The notes below the pieces were generated by a model that worked only from the letters and a program-made list of their open reading frames with translations, did not search any database and had not been told where the DNA came from. Made by a program: the position numbers and the translations under genes. A stretch of DNA of 64,000 nt from Streptomyces sp. GESEQ-35 (GTDB taxonomy: Bacteria; Actinomycetota; Actinomycetes; Streptomycetales; Streptomycetaceae), in NCBI RefSeq assembly GCF_017948485.1, contig NZ_JAFFSX010000004.1, forward strand, positions 186,001 through 250,000, given 5' to 3'. Shown here piece by piece: positions 17,769 to 27,099 of the stretch. Positions within the stretch are counted from its first letter, which is position 1. Each line of letters starts with the position of its first letter.

Positions 17769-18065
17769 GGAACCTGACCTCGCGTCATCGCTCGCACTGG
17801 GGACGGTTTTCCGGTGGTCTATCAGCGCTGCTCCGGACCCGTCAATGGCGCCTGCACCCCTGGTGGCCTGCGGAAATAACAAGTTGATACGACTGACACC
17901 CCCAGAGGTCCAGACCGGTGAAGGGTCCCTGGTGAGGGGCTGACGGCCTGTTTGTGCCCTGTGTGCACCCGGACGGGTGGAGCTGACGTGCGAGTGATCC
18001 ATTCCAGGTCGATATTGGCCGATAACGGACGGACCTTCACTCGGACCCCCACCAGGAGGCACTCC
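17769..18065. promoter_or_regulatory. Divergent promoter region between opp2 and opp3
   Basis: About 297 bases separate the two divergent binding-protein genes, so both promoters should lie here. A relatively A/T-rich patch (GGAAATAACAAGTTGATACG, near 17871-17890) is the best promoter candidate. I could not assign -10/-35 boxes with confidence. Confidence 0.5.
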
Positions 18066-19700
18066 ATGCGCAGAGCCACGCACGCCAAATGGGCCGCAGG
18101 CGCGGCGGCGGTTGCGCTCGCGGCGTCGGCCTGCGGGGGCGGGGACGGCGACAGCGGCGGCAGTGACGGCGGCGCGGTGCTCAGCTCCTCCTGGGGTGAC
18201 CCGCAGAACCCGCTGGAGCCGGCCAACACCAACGAGGTGCAGGGCGGCAAGGTCCTCGACATGATCTTCCGCGGGCTGAAGCGGTACGACCCGAAGACCG
18301 GCGAGGCCAATGACATGCTCGCCGAGAAGATCGAGACGACCGACTCCCAGAACTTCACCATCACCGTCAAGGACGGCTGGACCTTCAGCAACGGCGAGAA
18401 GGTCACCGCGAAGTCCTTCGTCGACGCCTGGAACTACGGCGCGAGCCTGAAGAACAACCAGCGGAACGCGTACTTCTTCGGCTACATCGAGGGCTACGAC
18501 AAGACCCACCCGGAGGACGGCAGCAAGCAGTCCGCCGACACCCTCTCCGGGCTGAAGGTCACGGGCGACAGGACCTTCACCGTCAAGCTCAGCCAGAAGT
18601 TCTCGACCTTCCCGGACACCCTCGGCTATCCCGCCTACGCCCCGCTTCCGCAGGCGTTCTTCGACGACCACGACGCCTGGCTGAGCAAGCCGGTCGGCAA
18701 CGGCCCGTACAGCATCGACTCGTACACCAAGGGTTCGCAGATGTCGCTGCGGGCCTGGGACGCCTACCCCGGCGCGGACAAGGCGCAGAACGGCGGCGTC
18801 GACCTCAAGGTCTACACCGACAACAACACCGCCTACACCGACCTGATGGCCGGCAACCTCGACCTCGTCGACGACGTGCCCGCCTCCCAGCTCAAGAACG
18901 TCAAGACCGACCTCGGCGACCGCTACCTCAACACGCCCGCCGGCATCATCCAGACCCTCGCCTTCCCGTTCTACGACAAGAACTGGAACAAGGCCGGGAG
19001 CGAGAAGGTCCGCACGGGACTGTCCCGGGCCATCGACCGCGACCAGATCACCGACACCATCTTCCAGAAGACCCGCACCCCCGCCACCGACTGGACCTCC
19101 CCGGTCCTCGGCGAGGACGGCGGCTTCAAGGAAGGCCTGTGCGGTGACGCCTGCGAGTACGACGCCGCCGAGGCGAAGAAGCTCATCGAGGAGGGCGGCG
19201 GGCTCCCCGGCGGCCAGGTCAAGATCACGTACAACGCGGACACCGGCTCGCACAAGCAGTGGGTCGACGCCGTCTGCAACTCCATCAACAACGCGCTCGA
19301 CAACGACCGGGCCTGTGTCGGCAACCCGGTCGGCACCTTCGCCGACTTCCGCAGCCAGATCACCGACCAGAAGATGAGCGGTCCGTTCCGGGCGGGCTGG
19401 CAGATGGACTATCCGCTCATCCAGAACTTCCTCCAGCCGCTCTACTACACCAACGCCTCCTCCAACGACGGCAAGTGGTCCGACAAGGACTTCGACAAGC
19501 TCGTCGACCAGGCCAACGCCGAGACCGACACCGCCAAGGCCGTCGGTCTCTTCCAGGACGCCGAGGAGGTCGTCCGGGACAACATGGCGGCCATCCCGCT
19601 CTGGTACCAGAACGGCAGCGCCGGCTACTCGGAGCGGCTGTCGGACGTGAAGCTCAATCCGTTCAGCGTCCCCGTCTACAACGAGATCAAGGTCAGCTGA
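18066..19700 (+). CDS. opp3: oligopeptide-binding lipoprotein (SBP family 5)
   Basis: 544 residues from the ATG at 18066, after AGGAGG. Lipobox ASAC-G near residue 22, then a Gly/Asp/Ser linker and the OppA/DppA fold. An upstream in-frame ATG would add about 38 residues before the signal peptide and is rejected. It is paralogous to the opp1 protein but clearly diverged, so peptide preference probably differs. The mature start (SSWGDPQNPLEPANTNEV) recalls BldKB of S. coelicolor from memory, but operon order does not match bldK as I remember it. A search is needed before naming it. Confidence 0.9.
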   Translation: MRRATHAKWAAGAAAVALAASACGGGDGDSGGSDGGAVLSSSWGDPQNPLEPANTNEVQGGKVLDMIFRGLKRYDPKTGEANDMLAEKIETTDSQNFTITVKDGWTFSNGEKVTAKSFVDAWNYGASLKNNQRNAYFFGYIEGYDKTHPEDGSKQSADTLSGLKVTGDRTFTVKLSQKFSTFPDTLGYPAYAPLPQAFFDDHDAWLSKPVGNGPYSIDSYTKGSQMSLRAWDAYPGADKAQNGGVDLKVYTDNNTAYTDLMAGNLDLVDDVPASQLKNVKTDLGDRYLNTPAGIIQTLAFPFYDKNWNKAGSEKVRTGLSRAIDRDQITDTIFQKTRTPATDWTSPVLGEDGGFKEGLCGDACEYDAAEAKKLIEEGGGLPGGQVKITYNADTGSHKQWVDAVCNSINNALDNDRACVGNPVGTFADFRSQITDQKMSGPFRAGWQMDYPLIQNFLQPLYYTNASSNDGKWSDKDFDKLVDQANAETDTAKAVGLFQDAEEVVRDNMAAIPLWYQNGSAGYSERLSDVKLNPFSVPVYNEIKVS

Positions 19701-19706
19701 ACCGCC

Positions 19707-20630
19707 GTGGGACGGTACGTCGTCCGGCGACTGCTCCAGATGATCCCGGTCTTCATCGGAGCCACGCTGCTGATCTTCCTGATGGTGAACGTGATGGGCG
19801 ACCCCATCGCGGGCCTGTGCGGCGACCGGCAGTGCGATCCGGCGACGGCCGCCCAGCTGAAGAAGGAGTTCGGCCTCGATAAGCCGGTCGTGCAGCAGTA
19901 CCTGACCTATATGGGCAACGTCTTCACCGGCGACTTCGGCACCGCGTTCAACGGCCAGCCGGTCACCGAGCTGATGGCGAGCGCGTTCCCGGTCACCATC
20001 CGGCTGACGATCGTCGCCATCGTCTTCGAGATCGTCATCGGCATCACCCTGGGCGTGGTGACAGGCCTGCGCCGCGGCCGCCCGGTCGACACGTCCGTCC
20101 TGCTGGTCACCCTCGTCGTCATCTCCGTCCCCACCTTCGTCACCGGTCTGCTGCTCCAACTGCTCCTCGGCGTCGAGTGGGGCTGGATCAAACCGTCCGT
20201 CTCCACGGAGGCCACCTTCGGCGAACTGATCGTCCCCGGCCTGGTCCTCGCCTCGGTCTCCCTCGCGTACGTCACGCGCCTCACCCGCACCTCCATCGCC
20301 GAGAACAAGCGGTCCGACTACGTCCGTACAGCGGTCGCCAAGGGCCTGCCCCGACGCCGGGTCATCACCCGGCACCTGCTGCGCAACTCGCTCATCCCCG
20401 TCGTCACCTTCATCGGCACCGACATCGGCGCCCTGATGGGCGGCGCGATCGTCACCGAGCGGATCTTCAACATCCACGGCGTCGGCTACCAGCTCTACCA
20501 GGGCATCCTCCGCCAGAACACCCAGACCGTCGTCGGCTTCGTGACGGTCCTCGTCCTCGTCTTCCTGGTGGCCAACCTGCTCGTGGACCTCCTGTACGCC
20601 GTACTCGACCCGAGGATCCGCTATGCCTGA
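19707..20630 (+). CDS. opp3: peptide ABC transporter permease (OppB/DppB type)
   Basis: 307 residues, GTG start. It begins MGRYVVRRLLQMIPVFIG, nearly the same as the opp1 permease. The EAA loop is near RTAVAKGLPRRRVITRHLLR. The periplasmic loop has two cysteines (LCGDRQC) absent from the opp1 copy. Its stop overlaps the next start (ATGCCTGA), the same overlap as in opp1. No hairpin separates it from the binding-protein gene, unlike opp1. Confidence 0.92.
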   Translation: MGRYVVRRLLQMIPVFIGATLLIFLMVNVMGDPIAGLCGDRQCDPATAAQLKKEFGLDKPVVQQYLTYMGNVFTGDFGTAFNGQPVTELMASAFPVTIRLTIVAIVFEIVIGITLGVVTGLRRGRPVDTSVLLVTLVVISVPTFVTGLLLQLLLGVEWGWIKPSVSTEATFGELIVPGLVLASVSLAYVTRLTRTSIAENKRSDYVRTAVAKGLPRRRVITRHLLRNSLIPVVTFIGTDIGALMGGAIVTERIFNIHGVGYQLYQGILRQNTQTVVGFVTVLVLVFLVANLLVDLLYAVLDPRIRYA

Positions 20631-21627
20631 ACCGAAGGAGCCCGAGGGCGCCATCGCCGGCACCGGCGCGGGAGGCGCGATGGACCTCGCGGCAAGCGAA
20701 GCGGAGACCCTGGAGCGAACCCCCGGCGGCCCGGAGGGCACCGGCCCCCAAGGGCTGGATTCATCAGCCGCCTCCGGCGGACGGGCCCGCAGCCTCTGGT
20801 CCGACGCCTGGCGCGACCTGCGCCGCAATCCCGTCTTCATCATCTCCGGGCTGGTGATCCTCTTCCTGGTCGTCATCTCGATCTGGCCGTCCCTGATCGC
20901 CTCCGGCAGTCCGCTCAAGTGCGACCTCGCCAAGGCCCAGGAGGGCTCCCGGCCCGGTGCGCCCTTCGGCTACGACGGCCAGGGCTGCAACGTCTACACC
21001 CGCGTCGTCTACGGCGCCCGTACGTCCGTCTCGGTCGGCGTCTGCGCCACGCTCGGGGTCGCGCTCCTCGGCTCGGTCCTCGGCGGGCTGGCCGGGTTCT
21101 TCGGCGGGCTCTCGGACTCGTTCCTGTCCCGGATCACCGATGTCTTCTTCGCGATCCCGGTCGTGCTCGGCGGTCTCGTACTGCTGTCGGTGGTCACCAG
21201 CAGCACCATCTGGCCGGTCATCGGATTCATGGTGCTGCTCGGCTGGCCGCAGATCTCCCGGATCGCCCGCGGCTCCGTCATCACCGCCAAACAGAACGAC
21301 TACGTCCAGGCCGCCCGCGCCCTCGGCGCCTCCAACTCCCGCCTGATGCTGCGGCACATCGCGCCCAACGCGATCGCACCGGTGATCGTCGTGGCGACCA
21401 TCGCACTCGGCACCTACATCGCGCTGGAGGCGACCCTGTCGTACCTGGGCGTGGGCCTCAAACCCCCGACGGTCAGCTGGGGCATCGACATCTCCGCCGC
21501 GTCCCCGTACATCCGCAACGCCCCGCACGCCCTGCTCTGGCCCTCCGGAGCGCTCGCCCTCACGGTCCTCGCCTTCATCATGCTCGGCGACGCGGTACGC
21601 GACGCCCTCGACCCGAAGCTGAGGTGA
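20623..21627 (+). CDS. opp3: peptide ABC transporter permease (OppC/DppC type)
   Basis: 334 residues. The cytoplasmic N-terminus is long (about 65 residues, Gly/Ala/Glu-rich) before the first helix (LRRNPVFIISGLVILFLVV). The EAA loop is near QAARALGASNSRLMLRHIAP. It pairs with the preceding permease; the ATG overlaps that gene's stop by 8 bases. Confidence 0.92.
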   Translation: MPEPKEPEGAIAGTGAGGAMDLAASEAETLERTPGGPEGTGPQGLDSSAASGGRARSLWSDAWRDLRRNPVFIISGLVILFLVVISIWPSLIASGSPLKCDLAKAQEGSRPGAPFGYDGQGCNVYTRVVYGARTSVSVGVCATLGVALLGSVLGGLAGFFGGLSDSFLSRITDVFFAIPVVLGGLVLLSVVTSSTIWPVIGFMVLLGWPQISRIARGSVITAKQNDYVQAARALGASNSRLMLRHIAPNAIAPVIVVATIALGTYIALEATLSYLGVGLKPPTVSWGIDISAASPYIRNAPHALLWPSGALALTVLAFIMLGDAVRDALDPKLR

Positions 21628-21633
21628 CGCCGC

Positions 21634-22608
21634 ATGTTGCTCGAAGTGCGGGATCTGCACGTGGAGTTCAGGACTCGGGACGGGATCGCCAAGGCGGTCA
21701 ATGGGGTCAGCTACGAGGTCGATGCTGGTGAGACGCTCGCCGTGCTCGGCGAGTCCGGGTCCGGGAAGTCCGTCACCGCGCAGACGATCATGGGCATCCT
21801 CGACATGCCGCCGGGCCGGGTCACCGGCGGTGAAGTCCTCTTCCAGGGCAAGGACCTGCTGAAGCTGAAGGAAGAGGAGCGGCGGAAGGTCCGCGGCGCC
21901 GAGATGGCGATGATCTTCCAGGACGCGCTGTCCTCGCTGAACCCCGTGCTCTCCGTGGGCGACCAGCTCGGCGAGATGTTCGTGGTGCACCGGGGCATGT
22001 CGAGGAAGGACGCCCGGGCCAAGGCGATCGAGCTGATGGACCGGGTCCGTATCCCGGGCGCCGGCCAGCGCGTACGCGACTACCCCCACCAGTTCTCCGG
22101 CGGTATGCGTCAGCGCATCATGATCGCGATGGCGCTGGCCCTGGAGCCCGCCCTGATCATCGCCGACGAACCGACCACCGCCCTCGACGTCACCGTCCAG
22201 GCCCAGGTCATGGATCTGCTGGCCGAGTTGCAGCGCGAGTACAACATGGGGCTGATCCTGATCACCCACGACCTGGGGGTGGTCGCGGACGTGGCGGACC
22301 GGATCGCCGTGATGTACGCGGGCCGGATCGTCGAGTCGGCGCCGGTCCACGACATCTACAAGGCGCCGGCCCACCCGTACACCCGCGGCCTGCTGGACTC
22401 CATCCCGCGCCTGGACCAGAAGGGCCAGGAGCTCTACGCCATCAAGGGCCTGCCCCCGAACCTCATGAACATCCCGCCCGGCTGCGCCTTCAACCCGCGC
22501 TGCCCCATGGCCCAGGACGTGTGCCGTACGGACGAGCCCCCGCTGTTCGAGGTGTCCGAAGAGCGGGGCAGCGCCTGCCACTTCTGGAGGGAGTGCCTGC
22601 ATGGCTGA
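21634..22608 (+). CDS. opp3: peptide ABC transporter ATPase (OppD/DppD type)
   Basis: 324 residues. Walker A GESGSGKS, signature FSGGMRQR, Walker B LIIADEP, H-loop ITHDLG; Cys motif [14 protein letters not shown] ... ACHFW, probably holding a 4Fe-4S cluster as in DppD relatives. It lacks the roughly 16-residue N-terminal lead of the opp1 copy but is otherwise very similar. Overlaps the next gene by 8 bases (ATGGCTGA). Confidence 0.94.
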   Translation: MLLEVRDLHVEFRTRDGIAKAVNGVSYEVDAGETLAVLGESGSGKSVTAQTIMGILDMPPGRVTGGEVLFQGKDLLKLKEEERRKVRGAEMAMIFQDALSSLNPVLSVGDQLGEMFVVHRGMSRKDARAKAIELMDRVRIPGAGQRVRDYPHQFSGGMRQRIMIAMALALEPALIIADEPTTALDVTVQAQVMDLLAELQREYNMGLILITHDLGVVADVADRIAVMYAGRIVESAPVHDIYKAPAHPYTRGLLDSIPRLDQKGQELYAIKGLPPNLMNIPPGCAFNPRCPMAQDVCRTDEPPLFEVSEERGSACHFWRECLHG

Positions 22609-23638
22609 GCCGATCCTGGAGGTGCGCGGACTCGTCAAGCACTACCCGCTCACCCAGGGCATCCTCTTCAAGAAGCAGGTCGGCGCCGTCAAGGCCGTCG
22701 ACGGCGTGGACTTCGAACTCGCCCGCGGCGAAACCCTCGGCATCGTCGGCGAGTCCGGCTGCGGCAAGTCGACGGTCGCCAAGATGCTGGTCAACCTGGA
22801 GAAACCGACGTCCGGGTCGATCAGATACAAGGGCGAGGACATCACCAAGCTGTCGGGCAAGGCGCTCAAGGCCGTCCGCCGCAACATCCAGATGGTGTTC
22901 CAGGACCCGTACACCTCCCTCAACCCGCGTATGACGGTCGGCGACATCATCGGTGAGCCGTACGACATCCACCCCGAGGTGGCCCCGAAGGGCGATCGGC
23001 GCCGGCGCGTCCAGGACCTGCTGGACGTCGTCGGCCTCAACCCCGAGTACATCAACCGCTACCCGCACCAGTTCTCCGGCGGCCAGCGCCAGCGCATCGG
23101 CATCGCACGGGGGTTGGCCCTGCGCCCCGAGGTGATCGTCGCCGACGAGCCGGTATCGGCCCTGGACGTCTCGGTCCAGGCACAGGTGATCAACCTGATG
23201 GACGGACTCCAGGACGAGTTCGAGCTGTCGTACATCTTCATCGCGCACGACCTGTCCATCGTCCGGCACATCTCGGACCGGGTCGGGGTGATGTACCTCG
23301 GGCGGATCGTGGAGACCGGACGGGACACCGAGATCTACGACCATCCGACGCATCCCTATACCCAGGCGCTGCTGTCCGCCGTGCCCGTCCCGGACCCCGA
23401 GGCGCGTGAGCACCGGGAGCGGATCATCCTCGCGGGAGATGTCCCGTCCCCGACGAACATCCCCTCCGGCTGCCGCTTCCGCACCCGCTGCTGGAAGGCG
23501 CAGGAGCGCTGCGAACTGGAGGTGCCGGCGCTCGCGGTGCCCGCGGAGTTCCGGCTCACAAGCGGGCCCGCCGCCCACGACTCGGCCTGCCACTTCGCGG
23601 AGGAAAAACAGGTCGTACCGGCCGAGAACACGGAGTAA
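22601..23638 (+). CDS. opp3: peptide ABC transporter ATPase (OppF/DppF type)
   Basis: 345 residues. Walker A GESGCGKS, signature FSGGQRQR, Walker B VIVADEP, H-loop IAHDLS; Cys motif [14 protein letters not shown] ... ACHFAEE. Parts of the gene are almost identical in DNA to the opp1 copy, for example 22878-22965 versus 10326-10413. Final gene of opp3. Confidence 0.94.
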   Translation: MAEPILEVRGLVKHYPLTQGILFKKQVGAVKAVDGVDFELARGETLGIVGESGCGKSTVAKMLVNLEKPTSGSIRYKGEDITKLSGKALKAVRRNIQMVFQDPYTSLNPRMTVGDIIGEPYDIHPEVAPKGDRRRRVQDLLDVVGLNPEYINRYPHQFSGGQRQRIGIARGLALRPEVIVADEPVSALDVSVQAQVINLMDGLQDEFELSYIFIAHDLSIVRHISDRVGVMYLGRIVETGRDTEIYDHPTHPYTQALLSAVPVPDPEAREHRERIILAGDVPSPTNIPSGCRFRTRCWKAQERCELEVPALAVPAEFRLTSGPAAHDSACHFAEEKQVVPAENTE

Positions 23639-23717
23639 CACAGAGGCAACTCCGCCGACCCGTTTCCGATATACGGACGAGTCAATCTCTACAACGTACG
23701 GCCGTGCGGGTGCCGTA

Positions 23718-23753
23718 AACGGGCCGGGGCGCGCCATGTCGCCCCGGCCCGTT
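23718..23753. terminator. Bidirectional terminator between opp3 and the peptidase gene
   Basis: AACGGGCCGGGGCG (23718-23731) pairs with CGCCCCGGCCCGTT (23740-23753), 8-base loop. It lies between convergent genes, 5 bases after the minus-strand peptidase stop. Confidence 0.85.
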
Positions 23754-23758
23754 GCCGT

Positions 23759-25876
23759 CTAGGCCAGCCCCAGTGAGCGTTTGAGGAAGTCCACCTGAAG
23801 CAGCAGCAGGTTCTCGGCGACCTGCTCCTGCGGCGTCATGTGCGTCACCCCCGACAGCGGCAGCACCTCGTGCGGGCGGCCGGCCGACAGCAGGGCCGAG
23901 GACAGGCGCAGGGCGTGCGCGAAGACGACGTTGTCGTCGGCCAGGCCGTGCACGATCAGCAGCGGGCGGTGCGGCTCGGCGGGCGCGGACAGACCGTCGT
24001 CGGTGACCAGGGAGCTCTTGGCGTACGACTCCGGCTGCGCGGCCGGGTCGCCCAGGTACCGCTCCGTGTAGTGCGTGTCGTACAGCCGCCAGTCCGTGAC
24101 CGGGGCGCCCGCGATACCCGCGTGGAAGACGTCCGGACGGCGCAGCACCGCCAGCCCGGCGAGCCAGCCGCCGTACGACCAGCCGCGGATGGCCACCCGG
24201 GTCAGGTCCAGGGGGTGGCTCTTCGCGAGATCCTGCAACGCCTCGATCTGGTCGTCGAGGGAGACCGTGAAGTCGTGGTGGACCGCCTTCTCCCAGGCGG
24301 GGGAGCGCCCGGGGGTGCCGCGGCCGTCGGCGACGACCACCGCGAAGCCTTGGTCCGCGAACCACTGCGAGGTGAGGTACGCGTTGTGCGCGGCGACCAC
24401 CCGCGGCCCGTGCGGACCGCCGTACGGATCCAGCAATACCGGAAGGGGGGCGTCCCCTTGGTAGTCATGAGGCAACAACACGGCGCATGGGATACGCCGT
24501 GCGCCCCCTTCGGTGAGGGTCACGTGCGGGGACATTCCGGGATCTTCGGCATACGACGGGACGGTCGCCGCCTTCTTGCCGTCCCGCAGCACCTGTACGT
24601 GTGCCCCCGGTTTGTCCGGCACCGCCGACACCAGCACGGTCACACCCCCGGCCCGCACCGCCGCGTGCACGCCGGGCTCCTGCGAGACGCGCTCCATGCC
24701 GAGCTCGTTCACCCGGTAGACGTGCACCTCGCCGGTCTCCGGGGCGGCCGCGTCCTCGCCCGCCGACGCCGAGACCAGCACGTCGTCGTCCGAGACGTCC
24801 AGCACCGCGCGGAGGTGCAACTGTGCTCCGGTCAGCGGGCGTTCACCGACCGCGAGGACGCGGGCGCCGCCCTCGTCGACGATCCGCACCAGCCGTCCGG
24901 AGGGCGTCCAGCAGGGCACCCCAGGGAAAAGTTCAAGCCATGTTGGATCTTCGTCCGCGTGCACCATGCGGGTCGTACCGGTGTCCGGGTCCACGGCCAG
25001 GAAGAGCTGGCTGCGCTGGTCCCGGGCCTGTACGAGCAACAGCGGTGCACCCGCCGCTGACCAGTGCACATGCGCCAGATACGGGTAGCGCGCCCGGTCC
25101 CAGACGACCTCCGTACGGGTCCCGTCGAGCCCGATCACGAAGAGCCGGACCTCCGCGTTGGCGCCGCCCGCCGCCGGGTACGCGACGTGGTTCGGGTCAC
25201 GTTCCGGATGGGCCGGGTCGGAGATCCACCACCGCTGCACCGGCGTGTCGTCCGCCCGCGCGACCAGCAGCCGGTCCGCGTCCGGCGCCCACCAGAAGCC
25301 GCGGGAGCGGCCCATCTCCTCGGCCGCGACGAACTCGGCCAGTCCGTACGTCACTTGCTCCGACTCCGGCTCCGCGAGCGCCCGGTCGTCCGCGCCCTCG
25401 GCGCCCACGACCCGCAGGGCGCCCTGGACGACGTAGGCGACATGCCGTCCGTCGGGGGAGGGGCGCGGGTCGATCACCGGTCCGGGGGCGGGGAGCTCGC
25501 GTGCCGTGCCGGCCCGCAGTTCCGCCGTGAAAAGCCGCCCTGACAACGCGAAAGAGGCCAACTCGACGGCCGTGTCGGTGGCGTATCCGACGATGCCGCC
25601 GCCGGACTCACGGCTGCGCTCGCGGCGCGCCCGCTCCTCGGGCGACAGGTTCTCCGACGTACCGCCCAGCAGGGCGCGCGGGTCGGCCGCCACGCGCTCC
25701 CCGGCGTCCGGCAGATCGAGCACCCAGAGCGAATTCACCCGGTCTGTACCAGAACCCGAGCGCAGGAACACGACACGGGAACCGTCGGGCGCCACGGCGA
25801 ACGACCGCGGTGCCCCGAGCGTGAATCGCTGGGTGCGGGCGTGCCGTCGGGGGAAGGAGTCGGGCTCTGTCGTCAT
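23759..25876 (-). CDS. Prolyl oligopeptidase-family peptidase, dipeptidyl peptidase IV-like
   Basis: 705 residues from the ATG at 25876 (MTTEPDSFPRRH). The N-terminal half is the eight-bladed propeller of DPP-IV proteins, with the Glu-Glu motif (AEFVAAEEMGRSRGFWW) that binds the free amino terminus of the substrate. The C-terminal half is the S9 hydrolase with nucleophile GWSYGG, Asp in GLADDNVVF and His in GVTHMTP. No signal peptide, so it acts in the cytoplasm. It removes N-terminal dipeptides, ideally with Pro or Ala at position 2. Convergent with opp3; a role in breaking down imported peptides is a natural inference. An earlier in-frame ATG near 25954 adds a poor peptide and is rejected. 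Confidence 0.9.
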   Translation of the reverse strand: MTTEPDSFPRRHARTQRFTLGAPRSFAVAPDGSRVVFLRSGSGTDRVNSLWVLDLPDAGERVAADPRALLGGTSENLSPEERARRERSRESGGGIVGYATDTAVELASFALSGRLFTAELRAGTARELPAPGPVIDPRPSPDGRHVAYVVQGALRVVGAEGADDRALAEPESEQVTYGLAEFVAAEEMGRSRGFWWAPDADRLLVARADDTPVQRWWISDPAHPERDPNHVAYPAAGGANAEVRLFVIGLDGTRTEVVWDRARYPYLAHVHWSAAGAPLLLVQARDQRSQLFLAVDPDTGTTRMVHADEDPTWLELFPGVPCWTPSGRLVRIVDEGGARVLAVGERPLTGAQLHLRAVLDVSDDDVLVSASAGEDAAAPETGEVHVYRVNELGMERVSQEPGVHAAVRAGGVTVLVSAVPDKPGAHVQVLRDGKKAATVPSYAEDPGMSPHVTLTEGGARRIPCAVLLPHDYQGDAPLPVLLDPYGGPHGPRVVAAHNAYLTSQWFADQGFAVVVADGRGTPGRSPAWEKAVHHDFTVSLDDQIEALQDLAKSHPLDLTRVAIRGWSYGGWLAGLAVLRRPDVFHAGIAGAPVTDWRLYDTHYTERYLGDPAAQPESYAKSSLVTDDGLSAPAEPHRPLLIVHGLADDNVVFAHALRLSSALLSAGRPHEVLPLSGVTHMTPQEQVAENLLLLQVDFLKRSLGLA

Positions 25877-26032
25877 GCCCCGACCATATTGGCCATGCGC
25901 CCCCTTGTGCGGTCGTGCGCCGACGAATGCGCACGCACCGATAGTTATGATCACTAGCGCTGCGTGGGTATGAACCTGCTGGCTGTCGTATGGATTTACA
26001 AGGTGCCCTGCTCTGACTGGAGGTGAGCCGCC

Positions 26033-26227
26033 GTGGCACTCTCGATCTCGGCGGTTGTGCTGCTGGCGATCATCGTCTTCCTGCTGGTCAAGAAGTCAGG
26101 CCTGAAAGCGGGACACGCGGTCGTCTGCATGTTGCTGGGCTTCTACCTCGCCTCTTCGACCGTCGCTCCCACCATCAGTGAGCTGACGACGAACCTCGCC
26201 GGGATGATCAGCAGCATCAAGTTCTGA
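26033..26227 (+). CDS. Small membrane protein of unknown function (64 aa)
   Basis: GTG start after GGAGGTGAG. The residues form one strong membrane helix ([18 protein letters not shown]), a short basic turn (SGLKAGH) and a second hydrophobic helix ([15 protein letters not shown]). The tail is Thr/Ser/Ile-rich and ends SSIKF. A helical hairpin with a short loop is likely. I do not recognise the family. It lies 24 bases upstream of mshB and may share its transcript. Confidence 0.75.
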   Translation: MALSISAVVLLAIIVFLLVKKSGLKAGHAVVCMLLGFYLASSTVAPTISELTTNLAGMISSIKF

Positions 26228-26250
26228 TCCTCACCTTTAGGGTGGGTGCC

Positions 26251-27099
26251 ATGACGGACCTGCCCTCTCGGCGTCTGCTGCTGGTGCACGCGCACCCGGA
26301 CGACGAGTCGATCAACAACGGCGCCACCATGGCCAAGTACGCCGCCGAGGGCGCCCGGGTGACCCTGGTCACCTGCACCCTCGGCGAACGCGGCGAGGTC
26401 ATCCCGCCCGAGCTCCGGCACCTGACCGGCACCGCCCTCGGCGAGTACCGGCTGCGTGAGCTCACCGCCGCCATGTCCGAGCTCGGCGTCGAGGACTTCC
26501 GTCTCCTCGGCGGCCCGGGCCGCTACCGCGACTCCGGGATGATGGGCCTGGCCGACAACGACGACCCGGACTGCTTCTGGCAGGCCGACGTCGACGAGGC
26601 CGCCGCCCGGCTCGTCGAGGTGATCCGCGAGGTACGCCCCCAGGTCCTCGTCACCTACGACGACAACGGCGGCTACGGCCACCCCGACCACATCCAGGCC
26701 CACCGCGTCGCCATGCGGGCCGCCGCGCAGACGGGCCTCGGGATCCAGAAGGTCTACTGGAACCGCGTACCGCGTCCCGCCGCCGAGGCCGCCTTCGCCC
26801 GGCTCCAGGACGACCTGCCCGGCCTTCCCTTCGGCAAGTCGGCCGCCGTCGACGACGTACCGGGTGTGGTGGACGAGGCACAGATCACCACCTTGATCGA
26901 CGGCACCGCGTACGCCGCCGCCAAGGCCGCCGCGATGCGCGCCCACGCCACCCAGATCGACGTGGCCGAGCCCTACTTCGCGCTCTCCAACGACCTCGCG
27001 CAGCCCATCTTCACCACCGAGTGCTACGAACTCGTCCAGGGGGAACCCGGCGGCCCGGGGGAGACCGACCTGTTCGCCGGAATCGAGGAGGCGTCATGA
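26251..27099 (+). CDS. mshB: N-acetyl-GlcN-inositol deacetylase of mycothiol synthesis
   Basis: 282 residues from the ATG at 26251; a GTG at 26242 is an alternative. MshB removes the acetyl group from GlcNAc-inositol, giving GlcN-inositol, the acceptor for cysteine in mycothiol synthesis, the main low-molecular-weight thiol of actinobacteria. Zinc ligands His15 and Asp18 (AHPDDE) and His147 (HPDHIQAH) are visible. Length and motifs match M. tuberculosis MshB. Its stop overlaps the next start (ATGA), as in the Rv1170/Rv1171 pair. Confidence 0.95.
   Translation: MTDLPSRRLLLVHAHPDDESINNGATMAKYAAEGARVTLVTCTLGERGEVIPPELRHLTGTALGEYRLRELTAAMSELGVEDFRLLGGPGRYRDSGMMGLADNDDPDCFWQADVDEAAARLVEVIREVRPQVLVTYDDNGGYGHPDHIQAHRVAMRAAAQTGLGIQKVYWNRVPRPAAEAAFARLQDDLPGLPFGKSAAVDDVPGVVDEAQITTLIDGTAYAAAKAAAMRAHATQIDVAEPYFALSNDLAQPIFTTECYELVQGEPGGPGETDLFAGIEEAS

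Noticed and set aside
15954..20933. A 1659-codon minus-strand frame spanning opp2's binding protein and the whole front of opp3
   Set aside because: Only its last 604 codons are a real protein; the rest is antisense to well-identified opp3 genes, an effect of strong G/C bias at third positions.
5243..23638. Naming opp1 or opp3 as bldK
   Set aside because: The neighbourhood fits, but the order of subunits differs from what I remember for bldKA-E, and I cannot run the comparison. No symbol given.
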